18,913 nt of DNA from Paramarasmius palmivorus. Lineage: Eukaryota; Basidiomycota; Agaricomycetes; Agaricales; Marasmiaceae. The translations under genes and the position numbers were made by a program. Positions within the stretch are counted from its first letter, which is position 1, and each line of letters begins with the position of its first letter. The notes beneath the pieces are model-generated. The model searched no databases, had not been told where the DNA came from, and saw only the letters and a list, made by a program, of their open reading frames with translations. The DNA lies in assembly GCA_037176845.1 (NCBI GenBank), contig JAYKXP010000376.1, positions 1 to 18,913 on the forward strand, in the 5' to 3' direction. Positions 1-9,066 of the stretch are shown one piece after another.

Positions 1-622
1 TCCGTAGTCTCCCTGCTTAGGGCGAGTGCGCTGGTTTGAATCAAAATAGCTCGTATTCAAGGGTATAGGATTTACTTCACGTATCAATAAACGTTCTAAA
101 GGCACACTATCAAGTCGCTACGTCGCTCAATACGTAGGTCACCAATCACGAGTTGTATACAGACACTGTCATCATCGCAAGCGTGGAGCATTCCAGCCCT
201 TTTCCGACCCGATGCATTTCCAACACATTTCACGTCATGTACAGATATGAAACTGGGGTACTTTATGTGTCATTTCTTATCACAGTCGCTGTCCACCACG
301 ACTGATTCGTACCTATCAAGTCTGATGATACGCTTGGCGCAAGAACCATGCGTTCAGGAGTTCTACTTTGGATATGGCCCGTTGATTGCGGTTCTAGTTC
401 ACAAGTTGTCCTTGGCTACTGTTCACGAAGTACTTAGTCCATGCCGATCGCGCAGATTATTGTATCGTCATCTTCGTTGTCGTACTAGCCAGCTTGGGAT
501 CGTTTGTCCTGGCGATAGCAATGGAACTCCGCATCACAGTTCCCTCTGGAGCGATCATGCCATTGGAAGCAGCGGACCGCGATCATGGAGCAGAAGTTGA
601 TGAAGAGTTAGAGCGCTCATAG
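1..622 (+). pseudogene. Decayed 3' half of a multi-pass membrane protein gene (copy 0)
   Basis: This is a partial relic, cut by the window edge, of the family represented intact at 3687-5114 and 1175-2462. Recognisable pieces come in the family order. A loop reads YVGHQSRVVYR at about 124-163, equivalent to RSVGTKLRNMYR in the intact copy. A membrane segment reads YETGVLYVSFLITVAV at about 242-290. A segment ending FGYGPLIA stops at an intron donor near 389. The last membrane segment, VIFVVVLASLGSFVLAIAM, leads to a TAG stop at 620-622. These pieces lie in different frames: there is an extra base near 161-165, a frame change after the codon before TGA near 300, and another at the start of the last exon. 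At 131-149 the DNA nearly matches copy 1 at 1960-1978, which confirms homology. It probably makes no functional protein. Confidence 0.75.
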
Positions 623-1174
623 TGCGTTCACAGGTCGTGACGTTGAGTACAGTCTGTGATCAATCAGAGGCTGCAAATAGAAGTATGGATATGCCGTGCA
701 TCTCTCTTTTGTCGGATTCATGTTACATATACGCTCACAGTATCGCTGAATTGGAGAGGGTTTCCGGTTCTGGCGGGGGCGGGCGGGGCGGCCCGCCGCC
801 GCAGCGAACACTCTTAAACGAGAACGTAATGCCAAGGTGTGATATGCAGTCTGCTCACTCACAGTATCTCCCTATATTTACACACGTAGCGCATCCAAAG
901 TGGCACGTCTCAGCGCACGGCTCCATGCACACACAGGTCAATCCAACATAGGTCTGTTGTGCCTTCCATACCACACGGCTGCCCACCTTGTACTTTCGGA
1001 GGTGGACCTTTCTCAGTGACTCCATGATCGGGAAGTACAGGTATTCCATTCATTAAATGGTTTTGGTATTGTGTAGCGGATCTTGGCTTCTACTCCCTTC
1101 GAGTGTATCTATATCAATAACTCGCTCACGACTCGATACCGCTATTGTCCACCATCTTTCCCAACAAACTCGGC
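623..1174. other. Gene-free stretch upstream of copy 1
   Basis: No spliced reading frame with family resemblance was found. The stretch must hold the promoter of the gene starting at 1175, but no clear TATA box is visible. Its one striking feature is a very GC-rich patch at 771-803. Confidence 0.5.
771..803. other. G-rich tract with quadruplex potential and dyad symmetry
   Basis: Inside roughly balanced sequence there are about 30 bases made almost only of G and C. The plus strand carries successive G runs of 2, 5, 3, 4 and 2 separated by single C residues, followed by a C-rich part that can pair back with it. Single-base loops and several G runs are the layout expected for a G-quadruplex, although only three runs have three or more Gs. 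It lies about 370 nt before the start of copy 1. A regulatory role is possible but not shown. Confidence 0.4.
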
Positions 1175-2462
1175 ATGAGATTTCTATTTGGTGAGGGTCC
1201 AGTAATGTTCATGATGTCTGCGGCGGTATGTGCGGCTTTGGTTCCCCAGCTCTAATCTCACATCCCCCATATATGTAGTTCCATTCTGTGGTTTACGGTG
1301 AGCAGCTTATATCAACGTATCTGATGGAGGTTAAATTCTTGCAGGTGCACACACAGTGACATTTGGAGTTTGCACCCACATCCTTTTGAAGCGGACTCAA
1401 GCATCGCGGAGATATCATTTATTCGCCAATACTTTGATCTTTCTGCTTGCGACGACGACCTTTATTACCAACAGCTTAACAGACATTGATGATTTAAGCG
1501 ATGGATCACACAGGTTCGCTGCAGAGGCTGTGGCCTAATCTCGTGCAAGCTTCGGTTTTCTAGCTTCGCTGTATATCTTCTTGGGAATAGCTTCTAGGTT
1601 AGCGCTCTTTCTGTTTTTCAGTGCCTCGCTGAGTGATGATTAGCTTTGTAGCTGACACCATTCTGATAACTTGAAAACAACTCAAAGTCCTTTTGGAAAG
1701 ATTGACTGAGATTTTGGCAGTTGTGGCGATGCTACATAGTTTGGGAGAAACAGTGGAAAGTCATCTTCATTCCCTTGATATTGGACCTCAGCGTTCACAG
1801 TGAGTTGTTTGCTTTGTCATTGCCGAAAGTTCTCGATTCATCTTTTTATCTAATAGGTGCAGCATTTTTTGATATACGTTTCACGTGTCCATTATCAATA
1901 ACAACTCACGAAATTTGCTAGCATTCAAAATCTTGTCGATTACTCGCCAAGTAACGCTATACGTAGGACAAAAATCACGAAATATGTATAGGACCGTCAT
2001 CGCTTCAACGTGAGCTTACCGATCTCTCTCCGTGAGTCCGGTGACCTACGAAGCATACAGACTCGAGTCTGGAATCGTTTACTCCGCAATTTTAATCACC
2101 ATTGCCGCCATCGAGATCGATGGGTATCGAAACCACGCACAATCATTTGCACAGAGCCGAAATAATCTCATTCAGACGATTCTACTTCGTTCCTGGCCTT
2201 CTCTTGCAGTAAGGGCACAGATTTCGTTCAGAACTGTTTTTCTAACTCATTTCAGGGAATTACAGCATCCGTTGTCATTGTTCGAGTGAGCTTGGGCATT
2301 GCTTTCAACAATCTGAGGACCGAGATGACAACGTTTCGAGCTTCAGAGATAGAGCATCAACATGGTTCCTTGTCATGGCGAGCTGCGGATCATAACTCAG
2401 ACGAAATGGTGGAAGAACGACAATCATTGGATACAGTAAATATTGCCTACAGGCATCAGTAA
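1175..2462 (+). CDS. Seven-pass-like integral membrane protein, copy 1 (splice-site defect)
   Basis: Ten-block gene predicted to encode 302 residues, about the same as copy 2 (313). Exons: 1175-1225, 1279-1297, 1345-1513, 1550-1597, 1644-1665, 1721-1877, 1922-2009, 2061-2208, 2256-2462. Phases fit throughout, and seven of eight introns match copy 2 in position and phase. Family landmarks are THILLKR followed by a membrane helix, FVADTIL, then RCYIVWEKQWK, LESGIVYS and IVRVSLGIAFNN before a charged cytosolic tail. This is the architecture of a large, uncharacterised Agaricomycete membrane family, usually annotated only as hypothetical. Two oddities: the intron at 1666-1720 begins ATAACT where copy 2 has GTTACG, and where copy 2 has an intron plus a long membrane exon, copy 1 reads straight through at 1800-1877. 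If the 1666 intron is not removed, a TGA follows at once, so this copy may be a young pseudogene. Ligand and function are unknown. Confidence 0.6.
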
Positions 2463-2514
2463 TCTTCGTTGTGCGACGTACCAAAATGATCATGATTGTT
2501 TAACCAATAGACTA

Positions 2515-2520
2515 AATAAA
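2515..2520 (+). terminator. Polyadenylation signal of copy 1
   Basis: A perfect AATAAA lies 53 nt after the TAA of the gene ending at 2462, a suitable distance for a 3' end signal. It is only a hexamer, so chance is possible. Confidence 0.4.
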
Positions 2521-2746
2521 GGTTTCCACAGGGTGCCTCAAATAAGGATGGGTGTTATAAGAATGCGGCACCCCTGAAGGTCAACCTTGACCCCAACTTG
2601 AAAATTTTGCTCGGCAGGATAGCGTTCGCCGGTCGGTGTTCATTGACATGAGTCTAGGCTTAATTACTTCATTCGCTTAACTGAATATTGCTTGTCTATT
2701 TCTATTTACGGTCTATTACACGGACCAGAGTTTCCACTTGAAGTGA

Positions 2747-2756
2747 TATATATAAG
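2747..2756 (+). promoter_or_regulatory. TATA box of the 2781 gene
   Basis: TATATATAAG lies 24-34 nt before two closely spaced ATG codons at 2771 and 2781. The spacing means transcription probably starts very near these ATGs, so the exact start site decides which one is first in the mRNA. Confidence 0.5.
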
Positions 2757-2780
2757 AGCCCACATTACATATGTACCTCC

Positions 2781-3448
2781 ATGGATCCTCCCACGTCAGC
2801 AGACTCCCAAGCCGATGCCATTCTAGATCTATACTATCCTATGGACACCCGGAGAAGGCGTCAACCGAAGTCGAAAGCACCGTCAGAGGCCGCGCTCTCA
2901 GAAAGGCGGAACTGGCACGAGCCAAGTAGGTCTACTGGTGCTGTATATAAGTTTTGGATTGATACGACCGCTTCGAATAGTCCTGAACAGCTGGAGAAAC
3001 AATACGAACAGCGAAGAAAACATCGAGTCGAGATGGGTATCATCACAGTCCCGGATAGTAGTTCGACTGAACGTGAGCCATCTTCTCGGGATTCAGCATG
3101 CGTGGCATTAGCGCAGTCCATAGCGGAAGTACCGATGACCGTGTTGACAATCAACCCTTCACGTGCAGAAGAGTTACTGAAGCTCAGTTATCCTGGTGGA
3201 AAGGAGCGTGGGAGATTCAAGGCACGAGAAGCAAAAACCATGTTGAAAAGAAAACAAAGCGGACAGGAGGCGGAGCAAAGGTGCTTCCTTCCTCTCCTCT
3301 CATGACGTGCACACTAATCACTGTCTCCAGCTCCTCAGATAGTGAAATCGTACAGAAACGAAGAAAGACTTGCGTTCGTTCGAACGAAAAGGTCGCAAAG
3401 GCGGTTGCATCAGACGCTTACACTAAAACGACACTAGTCCATCTATAA
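2781..3448 (+). CDS. Basic, low-complexity soluble protein of unknown function
   Basis: Not recognised. The frame from ATG 2781 is open for 166 codons to a donor after 3280. A 50-nt intron (3281-3330, branch-like CTAAT) joins it in phase to a second exon ending TAA at 3446-3448, giving 205 residues. There is no signal peptide or membrane segment. Basic clusters (DTRRRRQPKSK, TMLKRKQSG, VQKRRKTCVR) look like nuclear localisation signals, and EQLEKQYEQRRKHRVEMG is strongly charged and helix-prone, so a nuclear or nucleic-acid role is plausible but only inferred. A second start is possible: ATG 2771 opens a different frame for 52 codons, and a 55-nt intron (2926-2980, GTAGGT...AATAG) would join it in phase to the PEQLEKQYEQRR part. 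It lies between two membrane-protein genes and converges with copy 2. Confidence 0.55.
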
Positions 3449-3686
3449 TGCATTCACCATCACTTCCCACATATTCCGAGGCAGTCTTCACTTCAAAACC
3501 TGAATCGACGTCTCCCGGGGCTTCCTTTGTCGCGTCTGTCGAGCACTTGATCGATCCCTGAAATGAAAAGGGCCGCTATGCCTGGTTGAATTGAGTGTGC
3601 TCAGTGCTGCTATCGATCATTCAAGCAAACCAACGTCTAAAAGACCCGTTCCTCAACCTCTCCATGATCCTGTGAGACCTGGACCA

Positions 3687-5114
3687 TCATCTTCCCGTTT
3701 CTTCGTCACGAGCGATGACCATGACCGCATCTCCTTGCGAAAGGTTTTCTTCTCGTCGTAGTTCCGAAACCGCTGGACCGCGTGCAGTCTCAGCGACGCG
3801 TATCGATATAACCTCGCTCTCCGCATCATTCAACGCAATACCCAAAGTAACCCGAACGATGATTATAGTCGTTGTTATCCCCTACACTATATTGAGCCAC
3901 CCTATGCATAAACACCAGATTCCAAGCAGACTCACCGCAATACATGGCCAGACGTTGAATAAAAACTGAACCGCAGCATTCATTACCTCGAATTGTTTAT
4001 CCGACATTGAATTGTACCGGCGATAAGTATCGCCTTGGATGATTGTCACTACAACTAGGTAGGTGGAGTAGAGTATTCCGGATTCTAGCCTAGTGAGTGG
4101 ATTACGGTGAAAATAGTATCATGTAGGGAGTTAGCAAAACTATGGCTTACGTCGAGGCTATGATGATTCTGTACATGTTGCGGAGTTTGGTTCCGACGCT
4201 ACGAGCGACTTGACGTCCAATCGAGAGGATTTTGAATGCTAGATTGGGGTGAGGAACTGCCAGTGAAAGAATGATGATAAACTCGGCAAACCAATTAGTA
4301 TGGAAAGCAACAAGGTCTCCAGAGCGATAGCTCCAGTGACGATTGAACCGACGAGGATCCAGGAAGGTGATAGATCCCCTTTGCAGATGATCACGAGTGC
4401 GCAAACTATGAATGCCATTAGTATGAAAATAAATGAAAGGAGATAAGGGGCTTACTATGTGCGATAAAGTTCAAGATGATGGGTATGACTATGGCTTTCC
4501 ATTGTTTTGTCCAAATCGTGTAACAACGACAGATCTGTGTGGGGTCTTAAAATCAGAGTGAACGTTGAGTGAAGGGAGATGGCGTAACTAGGATGGTATC
4601 CGTGATTAAGCTGCGAAAACGTGAGATATAAGATATGAAAGGAGAGGTTATATGGCTAACCTGCATGAGAAGGAAATTACATTGGAGAATATCAGAACTC
4701 GTGGGGGGGTCAACGTTCGGGTCTCGCCAAGTCTAGCCTCGTGATAGCGATGAGATGCATTAGGTTGATTCTGGTAATTCTTACCTGAATAGGTATTGGG
4801 AGGTATCGACAGCTACCTGTAGGGCAATGAACACGCATGTAAGGAGGAATATTAAGGTATTGGCGAGGAGGTAGTATTTGTACGATGTTCCGCGCTTTTT
4901 GAGGAGGATGTATGTGCAGATGCTGAATAAGGTGGTGTAGATACCTTCGGGGTTTGAGTTAGAGAAAGTATGGCACAGTAAATGCACTCTTACCGTATAT
5001 GAAGAAGGTCCACTGCGTGTAATACAGGAGGTGAGAAAGGAGGAACGAACACGTGAGAAGGACATAAAAACGTACCGCGCTGAGGCTGGTTATCAAGAGG
5101 TTGTGATTGGTCAT
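3687..5114 (-). CDS. Seven-pass integral membrane protein, copy 2 (intact)
   Basis: Intact ten-exon gene encoding 313 residues. Exons on the minus strand: 5114-5076, 5012-4994, 4944-4785, 4732-4661, 4610-4589, 4534-4456, 4405-4292, 4238-4151, 4089-3936, 3881-3687; introns are 49-63 nt, all GT...AG, and every phase agrees. Hydrophobic segments fall near residues 16-36, 42-64, 85-106, 115-138, 145-170, 200-217 and 240-262, giving a seven-pass layout with a polar C-terminal tail of about 48 residues. Diagnostic blocks are YILLKKRG, DTILICRCYTIWTKQWK, AFKILSIGRQVARSVG and LESGILYSTYL. These place it in the same uncharacterised basidiomycete family as copies 0 and 1; it is not the Ste3 pheromone-receptor family. 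It probably sits in a cellular membrane. Transport or sensing would be a guess. The start is the first ATG in frame after an upstream TGA. Confidence 0.82.
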
Positions 5115-5954
5115 ACTGAGGATCTGGGTGAGTAGAGTTGCATGTTGAACGGTTCAAATAGTACTCGCACTCGCACTCCGGCTGAAGGGGCTTACTGACA
5201 TGTGTCGTCCTGGAATGTATCAAATGATAAACCAAGCTCGATCAGTCAAAGCGATAGCGTATCGTTCCCCCGATGGTAATGGACTCGGAAGATGCGCGAG
5301 CGCAAACTTTCCGAGTCGGAAATTATTAAATGCCAACGTCCGAAATGCATCAAATGATCGACGCCGGCCGATAATCATGAAGCGAGCGCTACATAGCGAC
5401 TACTGATCTGAAAGCAACATCAGGATCAATCCATACTGCGATGCACAAGGAATTGCTTAAACTAGCCATCTCAAACTTAAACTAGCATGTTGACAGAAGC
5501 TTAAAAAACTCGGAGGTGAGTTCAGAACAGGGAGGAAAGAATATTTGAGCTCAAGGAGCTTTAGGTGAATGATGCTCGGTAGCTTGCAGAGCAGATGATC
5601 GTCATGAACTGGAAACGAATCGGTCGTGAGATAAGTTAGTGCAAGGTTTGATGATACGTAAATGGTCGAAGAGATTGTCTTGGGAGAGAGTGCGGATAGT
5701 TTAGACAGGTAGCAGTTGGGTAGAAGAGAATGATCCGTGAAAGGAGGACGCGAGGCTAGGAGATTGCTCTTGCCAGTCCCTTGTTGTAGGGACATCTTCA
5801 TTAATCGCTTCACTACGTCGGTGTGGAGGTGGGATATCGAGGTTTCCCGGAAAGCTGGAGTACTTTGATTAATACTACCTTGCAAGAAGACGTCGATGAT
5901 GAAGATCGTAAAAGAAAGAAGCGCTGATGGTCCGTGCGCGAACACTTGAGATCA
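5115..5954. other. Upstream region of copy 2 with no convincing gene
   Basis: This contains the presumed promoter of copy 2, with a near-perfect dyad at 5308-5322. A long minus-strand frame (5945-5457) exists, but it has no ATG near its beginning, no splice or family support, and unusual composition, so it is not called. Confidence 0.4.
5308..5322. promoter_or_regulatory. Dyad with everted CCG-N3-CGG core
   Basis: TTTCCGAGTCGGAAA is a 15-nt palindrome around one central base. It lies about 195 nt upstream of the copy 2 start. CCG/CGG half-sites with fixed spacing are what fungal Zn2Cys6 regulators bind, and a further ACTCGGAA occurs at 5283-5290. Regulation of copy 2 by such a factor is inferred. 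Confidence 0.3.
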
Positions 5955-6311
5955 CATGAAGGGCGGAGTTTGAAAACTGGTTGTCAACGACAACTTGAAA
6001 GCAGCCATTTTTTCACTCTTCCCAGTCGTTCCTTCGAGGATAAGCCTATTTTCTGCGATGAAATATTGACTCCGTGATATGGATGGTATTTTACTTAACA
6101 TGAGACAGGAGATTGTTGTTCTCTTTCGGAATGTTGTAGTGGGACCTTTTTGACGGGTGTAGTTCCTCCATTTGGTCAACGGGGTAGAGGTAAGGGTTAT
6201 CCTTCTTTATCGGATATACAGTTGTCTAAACCTGACATTGATACATAGCCGTTTCCATCGTTCAAGCTTTGAATTCTGCATCACACCTCTCGAAACTGCC
6301 ACCCTTCGGTT
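5955..6311 (+). pseudogene. Internally deleted relic of the 7918-8990 gene
   Basis: Two pieces match the intact-looking unit to the right. Bases near 5955-6070 resemble 7913-8035: both have TCACATGA followed by GCGGAGTTT, then T/C-rich DNA and a shared GATGAAA. Bases 6185-6245 resemble 8785-8837, an intron-like segment that starts GTAAGG, contains CGGATATACA and ends with an ATAG acceptor. Roughly 700 bases between these pieces are missing here. The first frame hits TGA five codons after the conserved ATG. It is a broken left-hand copy of the duplicated pair. Confidence 0.5.
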
Positions 6312-6391
6312 GTTCGCGAAAAGCTTCATTACGGAAGTTCTGATGGTAGTGGCCGCGCGTGAGGAGGCGGAGGTGGTTCTCGAAGCGTTGA

Positions 6392-6560
6392 TTACCTCGA
6401 CGTTTGGTGACGATTGAGCTTGCATGCTGGTTGTTGTCCCACTCGAAGCTGTCCCAATGCATTCATCTCCTCCGTATCTTCCCTCTTTCTTCCACTCAGT
6501 CTCAACCGTTCAATATATGCTTCCTCGTTTAAGATACCCGTTTTACATTTCGATTTCTGC
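6392..6560 (-). pseudogene. Tail fragment of the single-pass membrane family (A1)
   Basis: The minus-strand reading EEAYIERLRLSGRKREDTEE aligns with SLWERFKLSGRNRRKDDEED of the 9067 gene, followed by the downstream SPNVEVINAS block that resembles HNPNVETTNA of the 10123 gene in another frame. There is no membrane segment, start codon or single open frame. It is a decayed tail-only copy. Confidence 0.5.
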
Positions 6561-6760
6561 ATCTCCACCTTGGATATCAGGGGCGTGAAGAGACGGAGGC
6601 GGTGACTCAAGTGGTGTTGGAGCGTTGTTCGTCTCAATGTTTGCTGGCGAATTGAACTTGTACCGTACCGAGGAGCTGAGCAGTTGTTTCGACCGCTCCG
6701 ACATACTCAGACGTACGTTCCTCAAGACCTCGATAACCGGTTTAAGCGTTGAAACTTCTA
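6543..6760 (-). pseudogene. Tail fragment of the single-pass membrane family (A2), frameshifted
   Basis: It reads LRNVRLSMSERSKQL, matching LRNVRPSLWERLKLS of the 10123 gene, and then SPANIETNNAPTPLES, matching NPNVETTNAPRALPS. One base is missing just before this block: AGGTCTTGAGG here against AGGCCATTGAGG in the 9067 copy. The codons for the ALSRP part are therefore out of frame. The membrane segment is absent, but the DNA further upstream (near 6770-6800) still resembles the 5' end of the 9067 copy (shared GGAACTGGACGGA). Confidence 0.55.
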
Positions 6761-7065
6761 GTTGTTGTGCCTAGAACGGTGAGGAAGGAACTGGACGGAA
6801 GATTTTTGTGCGTAGGCTGTGGCCGGCTGTGTACTGGTGTACACTAGAGTCTGGATATAGTGTGTGAAGGCGCTTTTGCTAATCGAGTTTCAATGCCGGT
6901 GCGATCTAGAGTGTTACGATGACATGCTGCTGGTAGTGAAGCCACGAGGCGATGTAGATCAACGCGGATGCTAAGAACTCGGGGGTGTGTACGTGGGTGT
7001 AGCGTATGCTTGTCGTTACTTCCAGCGACAAGGAATCATTATTATTCTTTCGACAATCCATTTCG

Positions 7066-7188
7066 TCACGAAGGATTCAGAGGACGGGCGTTGTCCCTCA
7101 ACGCGTACCTCCGTTTGAAGAACGGACGATCCGTCAGGAACACTACAAGGACGAGTGCGGTCAAAACGAAGATCTGGGCAGGACCCAT
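7066..7188 (-). pseudogene. Membrane-segment relic (A3), probably same single-pass family
   Basis: The 40-codon frame starts MGPAQIFVLTALVLVVFL and continues through RPFFKRRYALRDNARPLNPS to a TGA. The order is a hydrophobic segment, then aromatic and basic residues, then NARPL. This parallels GQIYLIAFLLV...RWYRIRKKRQRANALSRPLR in the 9067 gene. It is most likely the N-terminal half of another decayed copy. A cytochrome P450 N-terminal anchor followed by a proline-rich hinge has a similar look and cannot be excluded. Confidence 0.25.
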
Positions 7189-7917
7189 GCTGCGATCCGA
7201 GAACGGGGATACTTTACACGTTGCACTCGGTCTGGCCGTATCGAAGCTCAGTTGGTGGATTGCTATCATCGCATTAAATCAATCGCTTCAGCGTCTTCAA
7301 ACGAATGAGGGCTCACCTTCATGAGACCTACAATGCTTGTTTAGCCTTTTAGGTTGGGACATGAGGGATATGAGGAGGTGAAAGCTGCATTTGAGAGCCT
7401 ACTCGAAGTATTCTGGGATCCCCGATACATTCATTGTCGAGACATTTGTTGGCTTCACGGTATTGAGCTTTCGCCGTAGTGGGTCCCTAGAAGAACCCTT
7501 ATCTGTTTCATCTCTACATTCTTCGGCCTCTTTCTATAATCGGTTTCAAGCTTCACCCGCGGTGTAATGTTCCTCGATAGAGGAGGACGGTTAGGATGTG
7601 ATAATGATATGTCCCCACAATGTCCGAGTGACGATAGTGATACTGCGAAGGAGTTCGATGACGATGAGGAGGTGGGCATGTGATGGCAAGCATGTGTATA
7701 ATAGCGTAAAGACTCCGAAGATATATATGGATTCCCTGTACACAATGGCGTTCACAGAAACGCCATACTTGATGTGACTTGTACGTACTGCAATGACATT
7801 GGTGACTGCTGATTACTAAGAAACGGGATTTGGAAAGGTGTGTGGCAATTGCTTGCAACGGCGCTTGTAAAATGCGGTCTGTGCGTCAGGGGTTATTATG
7901 AGTCACACAAGAGTCAC
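7189..7917. other. No convincing gene
   Basis: Several short frames overlap here. A hydrophobic minus-strand frame (IYIFGVFTLLYTC, near 7690-7730) and two possible minus-strand C-terminal pieces (7345-7560) suggest another membrane-protein relic, but they could not be joined into one model. Confidence 0.3.
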
Positions 7918-8990
7918 ATGAGGAGCGGAGTTTCAAAGTTATCATCAACCACGATGAGCAGCGATATTTTTCTTCCCCCTTCCAGGCCGTCTCTCCTTCT
8001 TGTCAATGTTCTATTTGTTATGATGAAACGTTGGCTGCAGGTATGTCACGGTATGGTTTAGTATCTCGTATCTTGCAGTCGCTTACGAGGTTGATGTATT
8101 TGCTCCGTTTAGGCCTCTCAACACTCAAACTTATAGTCAAATATGTCAGCTCTGCAATGCCAACTCTAACCCTATCTTCGTAATTGGGTTGCCGGAAGGC
8201 TCACTGGTCCTTTTTCCTCAGCCATCGAGCGCTTCGTCGAAATACAGCTACAATCGACACGTATATCATCCGCGACGACACACGACATCCTCTTTCAAAG
8301 GATCCCGATTATACGGTGCTTTCCCCTCCCAGCGAGTCCACCTACCTCTGCTCTCCACGTCCTCCTCTAGCTTCCTCGTGGATATATCGAGAAACTGTCC
8401 TGCGCAGGGTATGGGGAGAGAAGGGGAAGAGTATACTCAATGGGCTTTTAGAGTTTGGGCTATACACGTTTGTTGGCATGGAGTAATGAGTAGAAGGTTT
8501 AGGATTGGAGGTCAATTACCAAGAAGGACATTGTGGGTATTCCCTTCTTCTGGTTATGTTTCTTTCTAACTATGCGCTTTTCAGTTACGCCCAACAACTT
8601 CTACCCCAAACACAACTCTTTGGACATTCGCAGAGTCAGCCATCTTCAAAGTCGCCTCATTTTCAACTGTACCCCCTACTCATATTACGTTGTGAACTCC
8701 CGCATTGAACTTTGGATGGCAACGCGTGGTACACAAGAATGGTTATCGGGGAGGCGTATCCGGCGTTTGGGCGTAGGTGTATAGGTAAGGTTCTTCTTTT
8801 TCGGATATACACCTGTCTCATCCTGATATTTATAGCCATTTTTCTGTCTAGTCGTTTGGCATATGCTCCCCTACTCGATGCCCCATTCACACTTCAAGTC
8901 CTTCCCACTGTCACTCTACACTTCCCTGTCCCCAAAATCAGAATACCGCCCCGTATTGTGTTTGGTTTGGTCGAATCGTTGACGGATTGA
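7918..8990 (+). CDS. Spliced gene of unknown function, convergent to 9067-9628
   Basis: Not recognised. Seven exons can be joined with every phase agreeing: 7918-8040, 8079-8179, 8222-8467, 8503-8536, 8585-8691, 8738-8784, 8836-8990, giving 270 residues. The best splice sites are the acceptor TTTTTCCTCAG at 8221, the CTAAC branch with TTTTCAG at 8584, and GTAAGG with its acceptor at 8835. Three introns (35, 38 and 42 nt) are short for this window, so parts of the model may be wrong. The most protein-like stretches are WIYRETVLRRVWGEKGKS in exon 3, LWTFAESAIFKVASF in exon 5 and the C-terminal part ending FGLVESLTD. There is no signal peptide. ATG 7918 was chosen because it is conserved in the left relic; ATG 7957 is an alternative. 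The stop is 77 nt from the stop of the minus-strand gene. Confidence 0.35.
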
Positions 8991-9066
8991 TATCATCTAA
9001 TTGCGACTCGATCAAATTCTCCTACCCTGTCACTGTCAGTAACCAGATAGGACAGCATTACGGAAC

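Noticed and set aside
135..137. TAG as a nonsense mutation in copy 0
   Set aside because: Alignment with copy 1 shows that the correct frame there reads TAC GTA GGT and has no stop. The real lesion is an extra base about 25 nt later.
247..600. 117-codon plus-strand ORF as an independent gene
   Set aside because: Its middle part (ending FGYGPLIA) is one frame of the decayed copy 0, and its ends run through an intron and a different frame.
2529..2574. Inverted repeat GGGTGCC...GGCACCCC as a terminator hairpin
   Set aside because: The arms are short and imperfect with a loop of about 30 nt, and intrinsic terminators are not expected in a fungal nuclear genome.
1175..5114. Mating-type B locus (pheromone receptor plus pheromones)
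   Set aside because: The multi-pass proteins do not resemble Ste3 receptors, and no short precursor ending in a CAAX motif was seen.
5457..5945. 162-codon minus-strand open frame
   Set aside because: It opens with GTG and has no ATG near its start. It has no splice partner, and it resembles no family in the window apart from a vague hydrophobic start. It is likely a chance frame.
6968..7324. 118-codon plus-strand ORF
   Set aside because: There is no recognisable domain, and another plus-strand frame (7006-7308) is open over the same DNA. The minus strand carries the more meaningful membrane-segment relic.
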